From positions 5,525,418-5,589,417 of the forward strand of contig OU696573.1 in the NCBI GenBank assembly GCA_916048095.2: a stretch of DNA of 64,000 bases, read 5' to 3'. The notes under the pieces were generated by a model. It saw nothing but the letters and a program-made list of their open reading frames with translations, was not told the origin of the DNA and searched no databases. Made by a program: the position numbers and the translations under genes. Source of the stretch: Sacculina carcini (taxonomy: Eukaryota; Arthropoda; Thecostraca; Sacculinidae). This document shows positions 30,682-39,924 of the stretch, in pieces; within the stretch, counting starts at the first letter, position 1; every line of letters begins with the position of its first letter.

Positions 30682-30958
30682 TATATATATAAAGTTGATG
30701 CGTAATATACTGCAGGGTGTGTTCAAGGAAATAGTCACGAGGTTTTGTCATATATGTAGCACAATATGGAGATATCACTAACCGTTTTGCATTTGAATCA
30801 CTGATCTGTTTATAGTCACTGACGAAGGTCTCAAGACCGAAACGTTTGACAAAGAGTGGCAGTCATTTGTATTTTCTTTTCTTTCTTCATATATATATAT
30901 ATATATATATACACGCCCATTGTGAAATAGAAGTAGAGAGAAGCGATGAAGTAAAACT
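30682..30958 (+). repeat. Short remnant carrying a hammerhead core and (AT)n
   Basis: After the Helitron end, about 130 bp of unassigned sequence lead to the ribozyme motif at 30815-30850, then CAGTCATTTGTATTTTC and an AT microsatellite (30888-30911). The arrangement resembles the terminal repeat of a Penelope-like element, but no RT is attached. Confidence 0.5.
30815..30850 (+). ncRNA. Hammerhead ribozyme core (Penelope-type, minimal stem III)
   Basis: Outer stem GTCA (30815-30818) pairs with TGAC (30847-30850). The conserved CTGACGA (CUGANGA) is at 30819-30825. Stem II is GGTC/GACC around a four-base loop. The conserved GAAAC is at 30839-30843, followed by GTTT. All core positions that I can check are intact. 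Stem III is reduced to about one pair, as in hammerheads of Penelope-like elements, which act best in tandem. Confidence 0.68.
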
Positions 30959-30959
30959 A

Positions 30960-31260
30960 AACACTAATGGTCATAGGGGTATCTAGTTGTTACGGAAACA
31001 CAGGCGTCACCACATCTGTATGCCACGGAGAAGTTGAAAACCAATGTTTGGTCGTCTTCGTTGTGACGAATTTTTCCCGGGATTCGGAATTTGAGACTCG
31101 CGAAAAAAAGAGGTTCCGAATCGGGAAGTCCAAATCTTTTTTGACGTCGGTCCGAATCCGAACCTCCGAACCCAAATCCGGGATTTTGCCGGTCCGAACA
31201 TATCCGCGGATAAAGGTTCGCGAGCATTTGTTCGGAATGCCCACCACTGAATATAAGTAT
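30960..31260. repeat. hAT-like terminal remnant with TCCGAA subterminal words
   Basis: Clustered TCCGAA/TTCGGA words between about 31080 and 31245, ending CCCACCACTG. Such repeats are common near hAT ends. The partner terminus is not seen. Confidence 0.45.
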
Positions 31261-32021
31261 AACATATAAGTATGTTCTGCCTTGACCTTGTATATTTCTA
31301 GCATTAGCTAGAAATATCCAATCTACAATAACAAATCATAGCTCCTGAAATTATTTTAATGACCTCCAGGCTGATAAATGCTGGACTAAATGTTCCAAAA
31401 GCATTTTGAGAAATGTTACACCATTGCGCTAAGCCATTGGCTCGTTCCCTTTTTTATATGTCTCACGCCTACTAATTAGCTAGCTCTTGATTCTTCATAT
31501 CACAGCTGAAAATCCAAATAATTCAGTTATTCCATTAAATTAAATGTCACTGGAAACAAAAATTAACGAATTCGAGTTGATAAAAACAAACAATTTTCAT
31601 TCTGTTTCACATTTCATTCCACACATATTACGTATAACTGCTTACGTATATAGTAAGCAGACCAGTCAAGCTTTTCATCAGTCTGGCTTTAGTCTTCCAT
31701 ACGACCAATTCATACGTAACATTGGTCATCGAAGTATGTCAAAGTCATTCCTCTGACAGTTAATAATTTCATATTAAATATTAGCTATATTTAGCAAACA
31801 TCCGCATACATCCCAACAACTCGTATATTGGTGAGGATTACACGGAACAAACTCACACAAACGGCTCTCGCAGTATGGTCTTAATATTACCTCAATGACT
31901 AAGCGACTGCTTGCAGAAATTTGCTGCCTTTGCCAAGCCGACGACAACTATGGACACTGATGAAATATTTGGTCAGACAGCGAGATACATCCACCACTCC
32001 CATCTCAACACCAGTACTCAA
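31261..32021. other. No recognisable gene or repeat
   Basis: AT-rich DNA. Only a short dyad at about 31300 (ATTTCTAGC, then GCTAGAAAT) stands out. Polinton similarity begins near 32022. Confidence 0.5.
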
Positions 32022-32044
32022 AAAGTACCATCTCAACAGAGTAC

Positions 32045-32344
32045 TCATTTGGGAAAGTACGAGTTGTGCATGTTTTTATAGCTGGTCGATACAATTTCGA
32101 GCCATTTATCTGTCGGTATAGGTGAAGCAGGAGTAGCGGTCTGTTTAGGACGCCAAGCATTCATGTACTCGATCCGTTTCGCTTCGGCATTCCCTGTAGG
32201 CTTGTTGAGAATATGTTCTAGAGGGGGTGTCGGTGTGGCCATGGTTCGACCCTGTATTTCATTGTAGGTGACTTGTGATATGAGAACCATACGCTGGAAG
32301 GCGCTCATTATTACTTGGCAGAAAGTATACAAGTGATTATCCAT
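32045..32344 (-). pseudogene. Polinton 175-aa protein, N-terminal 99 aa (copy 2)
   Basis: Matches the first part of the gene at 58024-58551 (MSAFQRMVLISQ, NAEAKRIEYMNAWRP) and ends at a stop soon after, near the truncated left edge of the element. Confidence 0.8.
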
Positions 32345-32628
32345 GCAACCACTGGTATAAGGTGGGATAAAAAACTTCCGCTTTGCACCAGCACACGTTG
32401 TTTTTTCTTCAGTGACGGACGTTTGTCACCCAATTTACGCAGTATTTTCTTGTAATTGGACAGGCGACGCTTTCGCTCCTTTTCCAAAGGAATACGGTCT
32501 TGCAAAAGGTTATCACAAATTTCACAAATAGCCCGTATCAGAGCAGGGTCGTACGTGTTGAGAACGGCTTTTTGTTGACGGTGTGTGAGACGCGGAAGTG
32601 ATTCGATTGTCGGCCAACAACGTTGCAA
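32311..32628 (-). pseudogene. Polinton pX-like core protein (copy 2)
   Basis: Close relative of 58551-58880 (QRCWPTIESLPRLTHRQQ, KKILRKLGDKRPSLKKKQR). The last residues leave the copy 1 frame after GSFLSHLIPVVAWI, and the reading then overlaps the next gene, unlike the tight TAATG junction of copy 1. It is probably frame-damaged at the 3' end. Confidence 0.78.
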
Positions 32629-32687
32629 CGTCGACGAAATGTTGACAAATAATTAACTTGTTCAACCATATATGCTATTTATACCTC

Positions 32688-32990
32688 AAAGCGGAAATAT
32701 AAACTATTATGGGTTGTTTCAACACATTGCAACGCACACGTAGTCTGTTGCCTGTTTGTTGACGCAAATCCACGAGCAAATGGCCGTACATTTTCTTCAT
32801 TACGTCTCTATAAACATCCATAATGAACCTGATATTATCTGGCATGTACTGTTGAGCAAATACAAGCAGTGGTGTTTGATCTCAAAAATTACGGAAAAAT
32901 ACATAATAATTAGTATTGAGACTGATTTTCCGGTAGTGAGGCGACTTGAGAAACGTGTTTTTTGGTGACAAATAGTACACTCATGTTCGC
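32688..32990 (-). pseudogene. Packaging ATPase, C-terminal fragment (copy 2)
   Basis: Nucleotide similarity to 58920-59225 of copy 1 covers the C-terminal third. The Walker A and B region is lost, because similarity breaks just upstream near 32990. Small deletions shift the frame. Confidence 0.75.
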
Positions 32991-33126
32991 GTGAACAAGG
33001 TAATGTGAAGAGTGAGCAGGCATTCACTTAGGTTCCACCCGAGACAATTAACGTTCTAATCTACACAAAGTTTGAAAACGAAATCACAATTGACAGCGCG
33101 GGACGTGTCAGCACAGATTTTCAACT

Positions 33127-33546
33127 ATGAACGTTCTTGAATCGGAACGGCTGCTCGACACAGTCGCAAAATTTCGGGGGGTTTCACCGTGCGACCGGCT
33201 TAAACATTTCACATTTGCACGCGGTGTGCGCACATCAATTATTGTGTATATACAACGCGACGCAAGTTCCCTCGTACAATGTCTGACACCCGACCACATC
33301 TACGCCAAAGGTCTCGACAAGGCTAGTAGACTTTCGCATCTACTTGACCTAAACATTGAAAATCTCGAAGACATTCTACCCGACTATTTATCAATAAACG
33401 CACGCGACATACATGTACTACCCAACATCACACCGTGCCAATATAATCATGTCATTCCTACAAACTGTTGTATTTTACGTTGTCAACATTTCGCTATATT
33501 GGTTTATGCAATGAATCTAAGTACACCGCGCATGCTAACATTTTAA
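33127..33546 (+). CDS. Unknown 139-aa ORF in Polinton copy 2
   Basis: Opposite in strand to the Polinton genes around it and not recognised. It starts ATG 33127 after a non-coding gap. The protein has no signal peptide or obvious membrane segment. It is mildly hydrophobic at the C-terminus, with six cysteines, three of them close together (CCILRC near residue 113). It lies between the ATPase fragment and the 214-aa ORF; the two 3' ends overlap tail to tail by about 50 nt. Either an accessory Polinton gene or chance; a 139-codon frame in 60% AT DNA is only modest evidence. Confidence 0.4.
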   Translation: MNVLESERLLDTVAKFRGVSPCDRLKHFTFARGVRTSIIVYIQRDASSLVQCLTPDHIYAKGLDKASRLSHLLDLNIENLEDILPDYLSINARDIHVLPNITPCQYNHVIPTNCCILRCQHFAILVYAMNLSTPRMLTF

Positions 33547-34138
33547 TAAATTGAACAATAACAAAGTGTGTTTTTGTTCGCGCGCAATAATTAAACCCTT
33601 GTAACACACCACGAAATGTATTGGTAAACCGTACATATAACAAATATAATTCAACACATTTTTTCCGTTTACTTTGTGGATCAAATTGAACCTCTTTGTG
33701 CACAACCATCTTCATTTTGTCGGCTTTAAATTCACGATAAATCTTGGTTTCGGACAAGTACTGTTTTCTTGAGTCATAGTAGCTCATGACAATGGTCTTC
33801 ATCCACTTTATAATGTTGCGGGTCTCATCGGGCGGCCGGTAAATCTGAGTCTCATCACTTCGCACCAACGCCACCGACAACACTTTGAATGATACTGGGG
33901 CTGCAACGTCTCCAAGAACAGCATCTCTCATCGGCCGACACATAACTGTATCGATCACAATCTGTAGCGCACGCTCCTCGTTGGTGAGTATTCTCACCGC
34001 GCCGCGACGAAGTTTCCAAAAGGGGTAAAAATATCGCTCCAGTTGCATAATATTAGTAAGCTGTCTTTGTAAGTGTTCGAAATCCGTCTGACTTTGTTTT
34101 TCCAGTCGTCCGAAAATAATCCATATCCTCTGCTCCAA
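33494..34138 (-). CDS. Unknown 214-aa ORF in Polinton copy 2
   Basis: Not recognised. Starts at ATG 34138; the similarity-free upstream frame is open only briefly. The protein is basic, rich in aromatic residues (LERYFYPFWKLRRG, KMVVHKEVQFDPQSKRKK), with no zinc finger or signal peptide. It ends with a hydrophobic stretch. Same strand as the conserved Polinton genes and between them and the terminal repeat, so it is likely part of the element. A virion or accessory role is possible but not shown. Confidence 0.5.
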   Translation of the reverse strand: MEQRIWIIFGRLEKQSQTDFEHLQRQLTNIMQLERYFYPFWKLRRGAVRILTNEERALQIVIDTVMCRPMRDAVLGDVAAPVSFKVLSVALVRSDETQIYRPPDETRNIIKWMKTIVMSYYDSRKQYLSETKIYREFKADKMKMVVHKEVQFDPQSKRKKCVELYLLYVRFTNTFRGVLQGFNYCARTKTHFVIVQFIKMLACAVYLDSLHKPI

Positions 34139-34379
34139 CGGGTGTCCACAGATGAACGGTGTGTCGGCAACAAACTTAACCGCATGCTATTCGAATGGTA
34201 GGATCCGCTTGGTCGTATTAACGTTTGTATTCACCTGACTCATGCTGACGATTCCGCGACAAAGCTACACAACCTCACTCGCAAGCGTCTCGAGCTCAAC
34301 TGCGTATCACGGCTGATATCAGACACTAATTGCACTACTTATCGGAGCATGCGTCATAATTATCGCCATCACTCCGTGT

Positions 34380-34703
34380 TTGATATTTTCGCTCTTACAG
34401 TCAATGTTTATCTTGCTTTGTATACACACCATGAGCTGTGTTTCTCCTGCTACACTGGTGCCTAATTATAACTATCGCTATGTTGGTGGTAGTTCGTCAG
34501 ATAGCAAACACATCATCAACGAATCGTACAAGGAGTACACATCGTTTGACGGGTGTTTTTCGGGAGCTCTACAAGAAGGTGTTTCTGTGCCTGATACATG
34601 GTCGGCTGAACTGGAAATTGTATATGAGACACACGACATGATTTACATCATCAAAATTGATCGAAAAATCAACAAACGTTTGTGTTCACGATGTGTTTGT
34701 TGA
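34380..34703 (+). CDS. Unknown 107-aa ORF with predicted signal peptide, Polinton copy 2
   Basis: Begins with a hydrophobic leader (MIFSLLQSMFILLCIHTMSC) and a plausible cleavage site near residues 18-22. A short polar domain with two likely N-glycosylation-type spots (for example NES) follows, and the C-terminus is Cys-rich and basic (RLCSRCVC). It lies close to the terminal repeat and transcribes toward it. The shape suggests a small secreted protein. No family recognised; the length is short enough that chance remains possible. Confidence 0.42.
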   Translation: MIFSLLQSMFILLCIHTMSCVSPATLVPNYNYRYVGGSSSDSKHIINESYKEYTSFDGCFSGALQEGVSVPDTWSAELEIVYETHDMIYIIKIDRKINKRLCSRCVC

Positions 34704-35279
34704 ATCGTGTCCTCAATATGATTTTGTAATTTGATGTGTATAGATGATCGATTTCGTCATTCAGTTGCATTCAGTGTTGCATATAATTAGAATGAATGGT
34801 TCTGCAAATGTCTGCGCGTTGTTGTGTGCATGTGTGTGTGCGTGTGTGTGTGTGTGTGCGTGTGCATGTGTGTATGTGCGAGCCTGTGCGCGTATGCGTA
34901 TGTGCAATCGGATCGCTTGGAATAGAATTTGCAGGACGTTTTTGCAATGTGGAAAATGACGTGGGTGAGTGGAGCTTGGGGTGTTGCGAGTGTTAGAGAT
35001 GGTACGGTGAATACGGTGTGATAGAGTATTTGCTGGTGAATACATTTTTTTCGTTCCTTTGTTCAGCCTACAGATTTTACATGATTTCTGCTTGTATATT
35101 TACCATAGTTGTGTATCAAGTGAAAATACACAAAAACAATTTCGTTGCAAGCATTTTGTCTCTAAATTGGGTCTTCGCAACAAAGTGTTTTAATCCGATT
35201 TAGTCAGTGTTTGACATAAACCAGACACTTTTTATAAACATATTTTGTGATTCACAGGCATACGTTTCGGCAAAAATAT
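34704..35279. other. Non-coding Polinton copy 2 flank with TG microsatellite
   Basis: Contains a TG/CG-rich microsatellite at about 34825-34895 and otherwise AT-rich sequence. The small ORFs here look like products of the microsatellite. Confidence 0.5.
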
Positions 35280-35446
35280 ACATGAATTTTGTGCATCGTC
35301 TTTGGGATCGTTTTAATTCGATTAAGTCAAACCGTTTTTATAAACAGAACACCCATTTCAAGTATGATTGAAAATTATTCTATTCACGCTTCTGCCAAAC
35401 ATCGCCTTGGCGATCACGATACAATGAGTATCGTGACATATAATAG
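35280..35446. repeat. Polinton terminal inverted repeat (copy 2)
   Basis: Reverse complement of 57087-57235: shared words include GTCACGATACTCATT, ATCGCCAA, GATGTTTGGCAGA, TTTTCAATCATACTTGAAA and AAACGGTTTGACT. The outer end holds a clean dyad, TCACGATAC then GTATCGTGA, separated by five bases. Confidence 0.85.
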
Positions 35447-35454
35447 AATAAGAA

Positions 35455-35838
35455 ATAAAAAGATAAGAAATAAAGAGAATAAGAAATAAAGAGAATAAGA
35501 AATAAAGAGAATAAGACATAAAGAGAATAAGAAATAAAGAGAATAAAAAATAAAGAGAATAAGAAATAAAGAGAATAAGAAATAAAGAGAATAAGAAATA
35601 AAGAGAATAAGAAATAAAGAGAATAAAAAATAAAGAGAATAAGAAATACAGAGAATAAGAAATAAAGAGAATAAGAAATAAAGAGAATAAGAAATAAAGA
35701 GAATAAGAAATAAAGAGAATAAGAAATAAAGAGGATAAGAAATAAAGAGAATAAGAAATAAAGAGAATCAGAAATAAAGAGAATAAGAAATAAAGAGAAT
35801 AAGAAATAAAGATAATAAGAAATAAAGAGAATAAGAAT
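35455..35838. repeat. 16-bp tandem array, ~24 units
   Basis: Unit GAATAAGAAATAAAGA, highly uniform. It abuts the Polinton terminus on the left and cuts into the RT gene of LINE G on the right. Confidence 0.95.
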
Positions 35839-36801
35839 ACAACCGGCTCATTTGTGTTTGCGCATCTGTCCTGGTGTCAGACATCAACGCTATATCATCT
35901 GCATAGGCAAGTGCCCCCAGTTTCACGGCTGGTCGTTGTTGGTAAAGTCGTCTCCTCACGGTGTAGATTTCCTTCTGCTTGACGCTGCATTTGATGATGT
36001 AGTCCATCACCAGCAAAAACAAGTATGGCGCAAGCGTATCGCCCTGCAGAACGCCGCATGACGTGTCAAAATCGTTAGTGCATTGGTTGCACTGAACACG
36101 AACATGTGCCCCCGTGTCGGTGTAGAGACGGCGTTCACCAGCGTATTGCCCACTGCATAGTGTCGCAGTATGGCATGAAGGGAACCGCGGTTCACTCTGT
36201 CGAACGCTTTTTGGAAGTCAACGAACACGACGCACAGAGACTTGTTTCTGGAGCGGCAGGTGTCCAAGCATACTCGCAATGCGGCGATTTGCTCTAAAGC
36301 ACTCCGATGCCGTCTATACCCTGCTTGCACTGGTGATATTTTGTCCTCCAACGATCTACGAATACGTTGCAAAAGCACTTTGTTGCACACCTTGGCGGCA
36401 GCACTCATTAACGCAATGCCTCGCTGGTCGTTGAAGGCAGTGCTGTTTGCTTTTTTAGGGATGCAGATAATCTCAGATGTAAGCCACTCTGTCGGGGGAT
36501 TGGCGTTTACAACCACCTCGTTAATGTGTGGTAGGAGTAGCAGTGCTGCGTCGATACAGGTCCACACTGCGGAGCTACGCCCATACTCGCTGTGGCGTCT
36601 CATTTCTTGTAGCGCAGCTTCAATCACTTCCGTTTTTTGTCTATCGTAGAGGTTGTGCAGGGTGTCGACTCCTTCGTTTGTGCCATTTTTGTGACCATGT
36701 ACTATGCGCTTCCGTTGTGCGCAAATGCTGAGGTCGTGCCACAGCGGGGTGTCTGATCCTCGCGGCCGAAAGGGGAGGGTCTGATCGGCCACCGATAACA
36801 C
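35838..36801 (-). pseudogene. LINE G reverse transcriptase, truncated and frameshifted
   Basis: 36007-36801 carries the RT N-terminal blocks (EIICIPKKANSTAFNDQRGI, VQAGYRRHRSALEQI, SLCVVFVDFQKAFDRVNR). The catalytic block (LGALAYADDIALMSD) lies in another frame at 35838-36022. The RT ends about 15 residues after YADD, where the 16-bp array begins. It belongs to the same LINE as the endonuclease at 37.0-37.7 kb. The RT style (VDFQKAFDRVN) is RTE-like, but I would not fix the clade. Confidence 0.82.
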
Positions 36802-37035
36802 AGCGCTGACGAGACAGGTGTAGCTTTCGTCACCCTGTCTGTGGTGATTGATGACCGATCATGTAAACCGTCTGCGTGCGGCTGGCTTCCTCACTGCTGA
36901 CCACTGGAGTCGGCGCTGTGTGTTGTGCTGGGCTGATTTTGTCCACATCCGTAGGCTCAGTGTGCATACTAACATCGCGTGGTCAGAAGGGATGCAGCAG
37001 GGGCGAATGCAGGATACTTTCTTTAGCAGGCGACA

Positions 37036-37690
37036 TCAGTGGCGCTGTACAAAAACATAGTTCAGTCTGGTTTTTCTTCCGTTGGGCACTAAAAACGTTG
37101 GGATGTGCGATTGGCGTTGTCGCACCACTCCATTTGCTGCCACGAGATCGTTGCTGACGACAAAATCGCTCACTGCATCTGTGTGCAGAGACATAGCTTG
37201 TTGAAGAGCGTGCCTATTGCGGGTGCCCACGTTGATGTCAGCATTAAAATCTCCGAGGATACAAGTACAGTCACGCCTGGCACCGTTAGTCACAAATGCA
37301 GGCAACACGTTGACACAATCATCGGTCTCACTCGTCGACGCCGCGCATGCTGTGGGCATAAAACAGTTGGCAATTCTCAGCTTGTTGGACTTTAACTGAA
37401 AAATTGCCGTGGCCACACGCAAGTGAGGGTAGTCGATTTTTATAGAACTTGCCTGGCACGAGGAGACAATAGGAAGCCAACACCGCCCTGTCCCTGGGCA
37501 TTGGCTGTTGCTAGCCAAGATGACCAGCCATGACGCTCAAATGATTCTGATGTTTCGCCGACTAGTATACGTCTGTGCTCCTGTATCGCAATTATATCCA
37601 CTGTTAGGTCTATGACCATCTTGCACAGCTCGAGTAGACGACATTCTTCAGAGTTCTCGAGTTGAACGTTGCAATTTTCAACGCAGGGGC
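37036..37690 (-). pseudogene. LINE G endonuclease (APE type)
   Basis: A frame with DIIAIQEHRR, then CILGDFNADIN and TRLNYVFVQRH, the usual order of apurinic-like endonuclease motifs in non-LTR elements. In the last motif Asn replaces the usual Asp (RLDYIF), which should harm catalysis. The frame changes near 37460-37520. Confidence 0.78.
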
Positions 37691-37696
37691 CCGTAG

Positions 37697-37785
37697 GGCC
37701 TCACGGCTCCGGCTCGCAGGCTCGCGGCTCCGGCTCGCAGGCTCGCGGCTCCGGCTCGCAGGCTCGCGGCTCCGGCTCGCATTGT
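37697..37785. repeat. 21-bp GC-rich tandem repeat, ~4 units
   Basis: Unit CTCCGGCTCGCAGGCTCGCGG, nearly perfect, at the 5' edge of LINE G. Confidence 0.93.
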
Positions 37786-37936
37786 GTCAACAGGGGGGAC
37801 GATTTACGCCCGTGTCGACGCGAACGTTTTCCACGGTGGGCTGTCATAGCCCTCACTGATGAATCACACACGGAGCCGCAGTCACGGCCAGCACAAGAAA
37901 AACAGGTGTTCACTCTGTGGCTGCGCGCACACGACT

Positions 37937-38050
37937 GATAGGTTAGGTTGGGTAGGGTTAGGTTAGGTTAGTTTAGGCTGGGTTAGGTTAGGTATACAAT
38001 AAAGAAAAAAACAATAAACTAAAAAGTATAAAAACTTAAAAACTTAAACA

Positions 38051-38136
<86 letters not shown>

Positions 38137-38245
38137 TCATCAATACAAATATGAAAAAAAATTAGGTTAGGTTAGGTTAAGTGTGATGTCAGAGGGGGGT
38201 GACGTCATAGGGGGAGAGGCAAGGGGGAAAATGTAAACAAATGTA
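37937..38245 (+). repeat. TTAGG runs, (TA)n and the TGACGTCA block (copy 1 of 3)
   Basis: TTAGG-rich tracts at 37940-37993 and 38163-38180 flank a TA run (38052-38130). The second tract leads into GTGTGATGTCAGAGGGG, TGACGTCATAGGGGG and ATGTAAACAAATG. The same order occurs at 40.63 kb and, inverted, at 56.5 kb. Confidence 0.85.
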
Positions 38246-38253
38246 ACAAAGGT

Positions 38254-38859
38254 TTGAGGCCTTCAACTGACCTCCACCAGACGCACACACCTTGGCTGCG
38301 GCGAAGCACAACACGGCAGGCCCCAGCGTCCACCACGCTTCCGCCTTGCCCTTGCTCTCCAGTGCTCCGCCGCAGCCTGCCGTCCTTTTCAACACCGGCT
38401 GCCGCGGCAGGGCGCAACACTTCTACCCCATCACCCACTATGATCCCGTCGACTCCAGTGCTCTTCAACAACCTGCCGCAAGCAGCCGGGACGTCGCCGT
38501 TCACGCAGACCACTCCGTCGCCGTCGTTCGTTTCCTTCCTGCGGCCTCAGCAGCACCTTTCTCTCACCTGCCCTGCAGCACCAACAGCCTCCACCAGCAA
38601 TCTTCCAGCTGCCCGGCAACGAGTCCAAAACCAGTGCAGGCGGAACGACGAGCAACCCTCGGCCGCAGCACCTCCGCTGCCTCCTGCTGGCACCATGCTC
38701 TCCTGCCTTCCTCCTACACACCAACCTGATACGCCGCCGAGCACCTCCACCACGTCCTCCATGCCACTGCTAATACTGGAGGGCACTATCTCTGCTGCTG
38801 AAGCCAGGTCGCAGACAAGCAATACTCTAATATTCTTTCAATACAAACAATACTCTTGA
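38254..38859 (+). CDS. Unknown 201-aa Pro/Ser/Thr-rich ORF
   Basis: Open for 201 codons after the TGACGTCA block. The product is low complexity (repeated SPS, TPS, PAAP words), with no domain, leader or membrane segment. The opposite strand and another frame are also open here because the DNA is GC-rich and stop-poor, so coding status is weak. It may be transposon-internal sequence similar in texture to the TRIM interior at 17.3-17.7 kb. Confidence 0.25.
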   Translation: MRPSTDLHQTHTPWLRRSTTRQAPASTTLPPCPCSPVLRRSLPSFSTPAAAAGRNTSTPSPTMIPSTPVLFNNLPQAAGTSPFTQTTPSPSFVSFLRPQQHLSLTCPAAPTASTSNLPAARQRVQNQCRRNDEQPSAAAPPLPPAGTMLSCLPPTHQPDTPPSTSTTSSMPLLILEGTISAAEARSQTSNTLIFFQYKQYS

Positions 38860-38929
38860 CCGGTAAAGGGCAAGGTATAGAAGGGATGTTTATTAGCGAC
38901 TCTATACTGTAAATAAAACAACTTTGATG

Positions 38930-39290
38930 CGAAAGGAATATTAAATTCAAACCTAACTCAAAATATTTATTAAAGACAAACGTGACATAAAATTATTCTT
39001 AGAGACAAATATGACGCTAGAAACAAATGTGACTTGAAATACTTAATAAATAGAAATGTGGCGCAAACAAATATGACACAAAACAACTACTAAACAAAGA
39101 TGCGGCGCGAAATAATTACTAAATACAAATGTGACGCAAAATAATTATTAAAGAAAGATGCGCCGCAAAATAATTATCAAATACAAATGTGACATATAAT
39201 AATTATTAAAGACAAGCGTGACACAAAATAATTAATAAATACAAATGCGCCGCAAAATAATTATTAAAGACAAATGTGGCGCGAAAGAGA
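38930..39290. repeat. ~29-bp minisatellite, about 12 units
   Basis: Units such as ACAAATGTGACGCAAAATA followed by ATTATTAAAG, with alternating TGTGACGC, TGCGCCGC and TGTGACAT variants. Confidence 0.88.
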
Positions 39291-39361
39291 CACACATGGC
39301 TCACAAGCTGTTTTCACCAACAAGCGCTATATACACCTATAAAACATCCCCCTCAAACGCT

Positions 39362-39425
39362 GCTGTGGCCGAACAATGCAGTCTCTGACTTGGAGACGCG
39401 AGGACCACGGTTCGAACCCCGTCAG
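39362..39425 (+). repeat. tRNA-like SINE head or tRNA pseudogene
   Basis: Contains an A-box-like TGGCCGAACAATG and a B-box-like GGTTCGAACCCC at normal spacing, with TTCGAAC in loop position. The acceptor arm does not pair, so it is not a functional tRNA. Resembles a Ser-type tRNA. Confidence 0.5.
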
Positions 39426-39439
39426 GTATGTATATTTAA

Positions 39440-39576
39440 AAATTTGAAAACATAGAAAATAAAAGAGGAATAAGAAATAGAAAGAAGAATAAAGGAGGAA
39501 TAAGAAATAGAAAGAAGAATAAAGGAGGAATAAGAAATGGAAAGATGAATAAAGAAAGGAGGAATAATAAATATAT
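39440..39576. repeat. AGGAATAAGAAAT-type tandem array, left part
   Basis: Irregular units (AAAGGAGGAATAAGAAATAG) related to the 16-bp array at 35.5 kb. The array resumes at 40549-40620 beyond the solo LTR. Confidence 0.8.
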
Positions 39577-39581
39577 AGGAG

Positions 39582-39893
39582 TGTAACAATCTTTATATTT
39601 CATGCGGTGTTGTATATAACTTCTATTCTTATATCTTTAATTAGTAATTGTTGATTGTTTTGTGCATTGTGTATTGTATGTTGTGCATTGAAAGTGGCAT
39701 AGGATAGGATAGAAGTTAGGACAGGAAGTGAAGCGTAAACACATGCATCACTGTCAACACAGTAGGTTAGGCAACGAGAAGCATAGCAGTGGGCGCATGC
39801 TCACACAGACATAAACACATACATCACCAGAGTAGGCTAGAATACAGAACACAGCATTGGTTGCACACACGTAGACACACACACACACACACA

Positions 39894-39924
<31 letters not shown>

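Larger units (their letters stand above)
32022..35446 (-). mobile_element. Polinton copy 2: internally deleted, terminal repeat at right end
   Basis: The left edge matches the 175-aa gene region of copy 1 (58.27 kb), so the integrase is missing. Next come pX and a piece of ATPase in the same order and strand as copy 1. ATPase similarity stops near 32990 and is followed by genes absent from copy 1's visible part. The right edge (35280-35446) matches, inverted, the integrase-side terminus of copy 1 (57087-57235), so this is the opposite end of the element. Confidence 0.85.

Noticed and set aside
37937..38180. True chromosome end because of TTAGG runs
   Set aside because: Runs are short, imperfect and interstitial with unique DNA and elements on both sides.
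38254..38859. Proline-rich ORF as a host gene
   Set aside because: Low complexity, stop-poor GC-rich DNA with open frames on both strands; listed only with low confidence.
39362..39425. Functional tRNA gene
   Set aside because: A and B boxes are visible but the acceptor and T stems do not pair properly.
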